Source: Sepioteuthis lessoniana
Lineage: Eukaryota > Mollusca > Cephalopoda > Myopsida > Loliginidae
Length of the DNA stretch: 64,000 nt
Assembly: GCA_963585895.1 (NCBI GenBank)
Contig: OY757934.1
Coordinates: 48,730,126 to 48,794,125 of the forward strand
Direction of reading: 5' to 3'
The notes below the pieces were generated by a model. That model did no database searches. It was not told where the DNA came from and saw only the letters and a program-made list of their open reading frames with translations. Every line of letters begins with the position of its first letter. Positions within the stretch are counted from its first letter, which is position 1. Positions 58,219 through 64,000 of this stretch are shown piece after piece. A program made the position numbers and the translations under genes.

Positions 58219-58336
58219 GTAAGCATCATTATACCCTAACTTTTTGTGTGGGTGTGCATGCGTGTGAGAGAGAGAGGAATGAAATAAAGAAACCTTTATT
58301 TTTGAGAAGTATACTGAAATTTGGTTCTAGTTGCTT

Positions 58337-58339
<3 letters not shown>

Positions 58340-58377
<38 letters not shown>
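58340..58377. repeat. (AT)n microsatellite
   Basis: Pure AT array about 120 bases after the last EDC4 exon. Confidence 0.9.
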
Positions 58378-58379
<2 letters not shown>

Positions 58380-58580
58380 CATCCACAGACAGTTTCGTTG
58401 TATCAACTCTTCAGCGTGGCTGGGATTGAAACCTGCCCAAATTTACATTAGACTTAGTATCATACTGCTCAGCCAACAACTGAACCATGTCAGCTCGGGA
58501 ATTATAAGGTATGGTGTAGTACCCTTCGTTTGTTTACATTTTTGCCTTACCGGATACCAGAGTGCTCAATTTATTCAAAA

Positions 58581-58588
58581 TATATATA

Positions 58589-58687
<99 letters not shown>
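58581..58687. repeat. Compound (TA)(GT)(TA)n(CA)n array
   Basis: TA and GT, a long TA run, then CA, directly abutting a family C SINE. Confidence 0.9.
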
Positions 58688-58689
58688 TC

Positions 58690-59115
58690 AATGCATTCAA
58701 TTGCCCAGTTGCATCTCTGCAGAGGGGTAAGACCCTACCCCCACCCCACCTCAACGAGTGTCCTGGATATGACACTAAACAATCTGATGGTGAGGTTCCA
58801 GTGATGCTGGAGCTTTGGGGAATGCAGAGCACCCCTTCATTGCCATTGCTCCCAGGTCCACTCTGACCAGGAATGGTAACACCTGATAGGGCCCTATTTA
58901 TGGGTTAAATAGAACTAAACTGCATACTTATGCTAAACTGAATTGTTTGAATTAGAACTGTTTGACTAAACTGAATAACTTGAAATAGAAATGTTTTTGT
59001 CAATTAAACTGTACTCATGCTAAACTGAATTGTTTGAAATAGAACTGATTATTATTTAAAAATGGATTTGGCATTAAATAACCTACAAAGGTTGATATGT
59101 CATAAAATCCAAACA
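58690..59115 (+). repeat. SINE family C, head partly deleted
   Basis: GCCCAGTTGCATCTCTGCAG (the usual head lacks about 30 bases), GTGTCCTGGATATGACAC, AGGTCCACTCTGACC, two units, tail GGCATTAAATAACCTACAAA. Confidence 0.83.
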
Positions 59116-59215
59116 ATCAACACTTTCAAACTTCACTCAAGGGTTTAGGCATTTCCATTTAAAACCATTCCATTAAATGAAAAGTTTTAAGTAGTCATTA
59201 AGCTTTTACTCTTAA

Positions 59216-59552
59216 AAAAAATTGACCTTGTCATATCCTGCCCGAGTGGAGGGGTTGGTAAAGGGGGTGCCTGTGGTGTAATGGTTATAGTTGTAGGAAA
59301 TGGACACGGCGACTCGAGTTCAAATCCTGGACAAGAATGATTGCATTTTACATAGCATTAATACCCTTGGGAAAGGTATGAATCCAATTATTCTCCCTCC
59401 AGCTATGAGTAAATAGTAGGACAGACTGGGTTCCTCAGCCTTGGTGAGGCAACTAGTCTAGAAGGAAAACTCTGAATTGAAACCTGTTAAACTCCACTTA
59501 AAAATTGACCTTGTGTCATATCCTACCCAATCGAAGGGGTTGGTAAATAGGA
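59216..59552 (+). repeat. SINE family B, full length, preceded by an extra tail
   Basis: A tail copy (59216-59262, CATATCCTGCCCGAGTGGAG) precedes a full SINE: head GTGCCTGTGGTGTAATGG, B-box GAGTTCAAATCC, body and a second tail ending GTCATATCCTACCC..GGTTGGTAAATA. Confidence 0.87.
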
Positions 59553-60140
59553 TTAAGCTTTTACTCTTTAGTATGTAATGTGATCTCCCCAAACCTGAAA
59601 TATTATGTGTATCACGTATAGGAAAATTGTACTTGGTCTAAGAATAAAATTAACTCTTCTACATTAGAATTTGAAGGGTATTACTGTATAGTCATGTTGG
59701 GAGAAAAATATCTTTTGTTTGATTTGTTATTGGCAGACAGGCCTTAGATTATATAGAGTACCATGAAGTTAGTAGTCATCCATCTAAGTACTGAGTAACT
59801 GGTTAACATTGCTTAAATTTGGTGATTGAGTGGGAAGCTTTAGGGTCATCATGGTTTAGCTTCTTGAAAGAAGACCAATAAGTAAATAGTCCATACTGAC
59901 TGCAGGCATGTACCTGGCTGACAAGGCCAATGTGGAAAGGTAGGCACAGTTACAGTGGTTGCAGCTGAAGAGGTATTGGTGTTGTTCTTCCTGCGATTTT
60001 TGTCCTCGTGGCTTTGCAGGTGTCTTCAAAGGAGGAGACAACATTTTTGGTGGTGAGTTGCCCATAAATCACTTTGTTGTGGGTTAAGTTCTGTTCTGAA
60101 TTACTGTTTTGTAGAGTTGGAATATGTTCTGAATTAATGC
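59553..60140. other. Intron, nothing recognised
   Basis: No EDC4-like exon, no repeat family seen. Confidence 0.45.
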
Positions 60141-60360
60141 TGCTTGTATTTCATGTAGTGCTAATACTTTTGGGAAATGTATGCATCTTACTATTCTTGC
60201 TCTGGTTATTGGTAAATAGTAGGGCAGACTAGGCTCTTAAAGTTTTGTATAGCAACTGGTTTAAGATAAAGAAAACTCTGAATTCAAACCTGTTAAACTC
60301 TACTAAAAAAAATTAGCCTTGTGTCATATTCTACTCATGTGGATAGGTTGGTAGATACAT
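60140..60360 (+). repeat. SINE family B, 5' truncated
   Basis: GTAGTGCTAATACTTTTGGG, GTAAATAGTAGGGCAGACTA, GAATTCAAACCTGTTAAACT and tail CTTGTGTCATATTCTACTC. Confidence 0.75.
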
Positions 60361-60990
60361 GTTTTGAATTACCTCCCTTCGTTCAGTTGCTCAGAAGGTG
60401 GATTTCTTCAGTTGAGATCTTTGTTCAAACAATTTAAAATTTTTTTAAGACCTTACAATTTTCAACTGATCTTATTTATAGCTCCAAGTTCTTTCTTTCT
60501 TTCTTTTTTTTTTTTTTTTTCTTTTTTTAATTTAGTCCTGGCTTGTTATTTTTAAAGACCACAGCTTTTATACCTGACTTTTCTTATGTTCATGGGTATA
60601 GCTATTTTTCCCGAACAATGCAACATTTGCGTATTTCTATTTTGAAGTCTCATCAATGTCAACATGAAATACAATTGTAAATTTTTACCTAACCTCTCCA
60701 CCATGGCCTGTCTCAACTCTGTATTGGCTACATAACAGTCCCCCACCCCTGTTCATTTCTGCTTGAGCAGGAGGAGCTGCCATGGTGCCTTGTGTGTCAG
60801 GTGACACGTTTTATGATTGATTGCATTAATTTTGCCCCTACACAACAAAGATGATATAGCATAAACCCTACAAAAAGGTTTAATGTCAAAGTTGATGTTG
60901 AAGGCTTGTATTCTAAAATGTTTCCATGTCCTTATTCTTACCCTTATATTGAAATATTTTGAATTATCTTTATATGATTTGTTGCTCATA

Positions 60991-61877
60991 CAGGGTGGAA
61001 CTATAAAATTGTTGTCCCAAAGAAAACAACACTACAGCTTTATTTTAAAACTTTTATTGAAAAAATCAATTCAGATAAGTTGATTATATAGTAGAGCTGA
61101 CATCTATTCAATGTAGCCGCCTTCAGCCTCAATCACCGCCTCGATACGGATCCGGAACTGGGAGCATGCCTTTTCCACAAGCGCTGACGGGAGCTCGGCG
61201 AATACTCGGCTGGCTTTGGTGTTGTGGGAGGTCATGTTGGTGATGTTCTTGACGTATGACCAAATGAAGTAGTCCAGCCGGTTCAGGTCGGGGTGGGCCA
61301 GTGAGAGAAGGGTACAAAGTTGTAGCACTTCTTCTGAAGCAAAGCCTGGGTCTCTTTGGACTTGTGGGCTGGCGCCGAGTTCTGTTGCCACACCCAGGGT
61401 CTGCCACCGACCACCTGATTGCACCAGGAGATCACCACACTCTTCAGCACATCCAGGTACACTTTGGTGTTGACTTTCAAGCTGACTTCGAAGATGTGAG
61501 GTGGCATGATGTGGCCCTCACTTGAAACTACACCAAAGACCATAAGTGTAGCCATCTGAAGGGTCGTCCGATATGTTGAGTGATGCCTTCAAGCGTTGAA
61601 CCGTCCGGATTTACATTTTGAGGGTGCTGGCAATGGTCCTGTTTTCATAACTTGGATAGGTAGAGAGCATGAGTTGTACAGCGGCGCATCTCTGATCTCG
61701 CTCGTTGAACATTGTGTCACTTTCAGACATGATAGAAGGCTCCTATCGCTCTTGGGATTTGTACACAACTGGCCAACTAGTAGATGGTCTTCAACAAAAA
61801 AAGAAAACCGGTTTTCATTAAATGGAAATGGAATCATGTCATCTTTTCTAGGGCAACAATTTTATCGTTCCACCCTA
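60991..61877 (-). mobile_element. Tc1/mariner transposon, internally deleted, complete ends
   Basis: 887 bp between TA dinucleotides (60989-60990 and 61878-61879). The inverted ends of about 28 bp are nearly identical: CAGGGTGGAACTATAAAATT at the left and TAGGGTGGAACGATAAAATT from the right. The minus strand encodes the N-terminus MFNERDQRCAAVQLMLSTYP, jumps near 61560 to the core LMVFGVVSSEGHIMPP, then shows WQQNSAPAHKSKETQ, and after a shift NRLDYFIWSYVK and RIRIEAVIEAEGGYIE. The middle of the transposase is gone. Confidence 0.9.
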
Positions 61878-61929
61878 TATATTGATGGTGTGTTCTAGTT
61901 GCACTAATTTGAATTATTTGTCTAGTTGA

Positions 61930-62330
61930 AATTTTAGTTTTAGCAATACATAACCCATAAAGAGTTTAATAAGGCTGCTAAACAAATGAAACAAAACTGA
62001 TCCAATTTGTTTGAAAAACAAAAATATCTGCCTATAAATTATTTGCTTATAAATCTTATATTAAACAAAACAAAATTTGGTATTAAATTACACTCAAGGA
62101 TTGATATGCTATTAAAGAAAATAACCTAACCCTCTTCCACAGGCAGGATGTGACACAAAGTCAATTATTGAGTGGAGTACAGCTGGTTTGAATTCCGTTT
62201 TTCTTCTCTTAGACTAATTCTTGTCTTTCTCAAGGGCATGAGTGTAAATTGAAACATAACCAACTTTATCTAGGATTTGGACTTGGGTTACCCATTTTAT
62301 TTTCTATAGTGACAACCATTATGTCAGGAA
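61930..62330. repeat. SINE tails and an inverted family B SINE
   Basis: A/C-type tail fragments near 61955 and 62075-62120, then a minus-strand family B copy at 62130-62330 (complement of GGCAGGATGTGACACAAAG). Confidence 0.6.
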
Positions 62331-62539
62331 ATAAAATTGTATGTCTTTAATCCAGCACTTGGTGATCTGACAACTCTTGTTATACAGTGTATTTTCATTC
62401 TACTGTCATTAATTTGCAGATCTACTGCTAGAATTTTTCAGTTTGTTTTCAACTGTTATTCGCTACTTTATAAACTGATTCGTCAAACCAAATCTGTAAA
62501 AACCTGACGTCAGTTTAAAATCGGGAACTTTTGATGTTT

Positions 62540-63870
62540 ATTTTAGAATAAAATGGTTATTCCAGCATGCAGTTTTGTCCTGGATATTGTGGCCATTGCT
62601 CATCTATGATATTCCGATTACCACCGTGGAATTGTTAAAAAGAGCAATTAGTAATCATTTGAGAAGGTGGCTGGGCTTGCCGAGATGCTTAAGTGGTGCG
62701 GCTCTCTACGGGAACAGCAACGTGTTGCGCTTCCCCTGCAGCAGTCTCGTGGAAGAATTCTAAATCATGAAAACAAGAGAACTGCTGCAGTATGCAGAGT
62801 CTGAAGATCCAAAGGTGGCGGCAGCAGGAATTCAGATAAGATCTGGCAGGAAGTGGAGTGCGAAGAGAGTTGCAAGTGGCGGAGGAGAGGCTTAGGCATA
62901 AAGCTATCTTAGGGTCGATAGCTAAAGGCAGAGTGGGATTGGGGTTTTTCCCCTCTACGCATACCAACAGTGCCAAAGGCAAAGAAAGACGCCAACTCAT
63001 CCAAGAAGAAGTCCGTGAGGGTGTAGAAGAAGTGCGTTACTGTTAAATGGTCGGTCTGAGTCAGCAAGGAGCCTGGACAAGGTGGGAGGATGTAGAGAAA
63101 AAAAAAGGATTACCTAGTCAGATTGCTGGCGGCCGGACTTTAGTGAGATTCGATTTATCATTAAATCAGTGTATGATGTGTTACTGAGCCCAACGAACCT
63201 GTACATATAGAAGAAGAGAGAGACCCCCAATTGTCAACTATGTGCTGGGAAAGGATCTTTACAACATATCCTTAGTAGTTGCCCAAAAGCTTTGGGTAAT
63301 GATCGTGACACCAACGGTACTGACCAAGTACTCAAGGTAATTGCAAATGAGGTGACTAAAGCTATGAGGGCTAGTAATCATCAACCAGGAAAGAAATTGA
63401 AGCAGATCAACTTCGTAAAAGCAGGAGAGAAGATACAGAGAAAGAGGAGAGAGAAAACAAACCTGTTATCTTCCGCGGATGATTGGCAGTTTATAGTGGA
63501 TCTGGAGACTCGGCTGAAGTTCCCCAGACACATAGCTGTAATATCGCTAAGACCGGATCTGATATTGCACTCTGATAACACAAAGCAGTGCATTATTTGG
63601 GAACTGACTGTGTCATGGGAGGAATATATTACTCTCGCTAATGAGAGGAAGAGGTCCAAATACCAAGAACTGGTCGAACAATGTCAACAAAAGTCATGGA
63701 AGATATATTATGACCCTGTAGAAGTTGGTTGTAGGGGCTTTGCTGGACAGTCGTTGGGCAGAGTCCTAACAAAAATTGGTATAGTCGGGGCAGCTAGAGT
63801 GAGGGCGCTGAAGGACATTACCAACACAGTTCTAAAGGCGTCAAAGTGGATTTAGCTTAAGAGATCAGAG
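62540..63870 (+). mobile_element. R2-type LINE 3' part with restriction-like endonuclease
   Basis: Plus-strand pieces in order: ISNHLRRWLGLPRCLSGAAL and the following SLVEEF; SEDPKVAAAGIQIRSGRKWS; KERRQLIQEEVREGVEEV; a knuckle CQLCAGKGSLQHILSSC; and a long open end (63292-63855). Together they form the region after the RT in R2/R4/NeSL-type LINEs. The RT is absent. Two or more frameshifts lie before the final ORF. Confidence 0.85.
63292..63855 (+). pseudogene. Restriction-like endonuclease of an R2-type LINE
   Basis: 187 residues open to its stop: INFVKAGEKIQR, DDWQFIVDLETRLKFPRHIA, then LRPDLILHSDNTKQCIIWEL with the PD...E nuclease core, ERKRSKYQELVEQC, and VEVGCRGFAGQSLGRVL. This domain nicks the insertion target in R2-like elements. 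The frame is intact over its whole length, unlike the other LINEs here. It is probably not functional because the 5' parts are broken. Confidence 0.85.
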
Positions 63871-64000
63871 CCATGGAAGAAATAAAGAGGACGATGGAGG
63901 AACCTAAGAATTAAGATTAGGAGACATATTATACATTATAAGAGTATATTGAGATAATATTAAGTTAGGGTAGTCGGAATGTCAGGGGTAGGGGTTGAGA

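Larger units (their letters stand above)
52690..56310 (-). mobile_element. Ty3/Gypsy LTR retrotransposon, 3' truncated and decayed
   Basis: On the minus strand, from high to low positions: an LTR-like end with AATAAA signals (about 56055-56310); gag starting MEDFKNYMLAFLKQEK near 55935; a zinc knuckle CHTCRHRGHI near 55050; protease IDTGSDLTIINTETW near 54880; RT pieces including AYLDDNLI near 54060; RNase H (53434-53730); and an integrase start (52700-53287). The 3' end of pol and the second LTR are missing. It lies antisense in the EDC4 intron 52457-57061. Confidence 0.85.

Noticed and set aside
58321-58866. 181-codon open frame with Tyr-Ile repeats
   Set aside because: Translation of a TA/CA microsatellite and adjoining SINE.
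61301-61898. Plus-strand open frames of 74 and 100 codons
   Set aside because: Antisense of the Tc1/mariner transposase, which explains the minus strand fully.

Overview
The window looks like intronic, TE-rich DNA from a large metazoan genome. It is AT-rich, with long introns, many tRNA-derived SINEs, degenerate LINEs of several kinds, Tc1/mariner and hAT relics, a Penelope-like element, Ty3/Gypsy pieces and CA/TA microsatellites. The repeat mix points to a mollusc, most likely a coleoid cephalopod such as an octopus. That species call is inference; the eukaryotic, intron-rich nature is seen directly.

One host gene crosses almost the whole window on the plus strand: the orthologue of EDC4 (Ge-1/Hedls), the mRNA-decapping scaffold of P-bodies. 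I resolve 19 internal coding exons (about 3698 to 58218). Every junction has AG acceptor and GT donor bases and every phase fits, giving 3,045 nt (about 1,015 codons) without a stop. Exons 1-9 (3698-24785) encode most of the WD40 beta-propeller, exons 10-15 (27289-46537) the Ser/Pro-rich and acidic linker, and exons 16-19 (49931-58218) the start of the C-terminal helical region. The first exons lie left of the window. The last part, roughly 300 residues by comparison with human EDC4, was not found before position 64000 and probably lies to the right.

Everything else I can name is mobile or repetitive DNA in the introns. 0-10 kb: a deleted mariner with both inverted ends, SINEs, a MITE-like repeat and hAT relics. 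10-30 kb: dense SINEs of four families, microsatellites, and a Penelope-like GIY-YIG fragment between inverted repeats. 30-39 kb: a 5.5-kb degenerate LINE with CCHC gag, endonuclease, RT and RNase H. 42-46 kb: a second LINE split by a 2.1-kb non-coding LTR element with 4-bp target duplications. 46-50 kb: nested SINEs and a LINE tail. 52.7-56.3 kb: a minus-strand Ty3/Gypsy element truncated inside its integrase. 61-62 kb: a deleted Tc1/mariner element with near-identical ends. 62.5-63.9 kb: the 3' end of an R2-type LINE with a restriction-like endonuclease.

The strongest structural observations are these. The large LINE and two SINE families share a 3' tail, which suggests trans-mobilisation. 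The LTR element is non-autonomous and its two LTRs differ greatly in length. SINE tails and bodies are built from tandem minisatellite units. A pair of hammerhead-ribozyme-like motifs lies around the Penelope-like element. No rRNA gene, functional tRNA gene or CRISPR array was seen.
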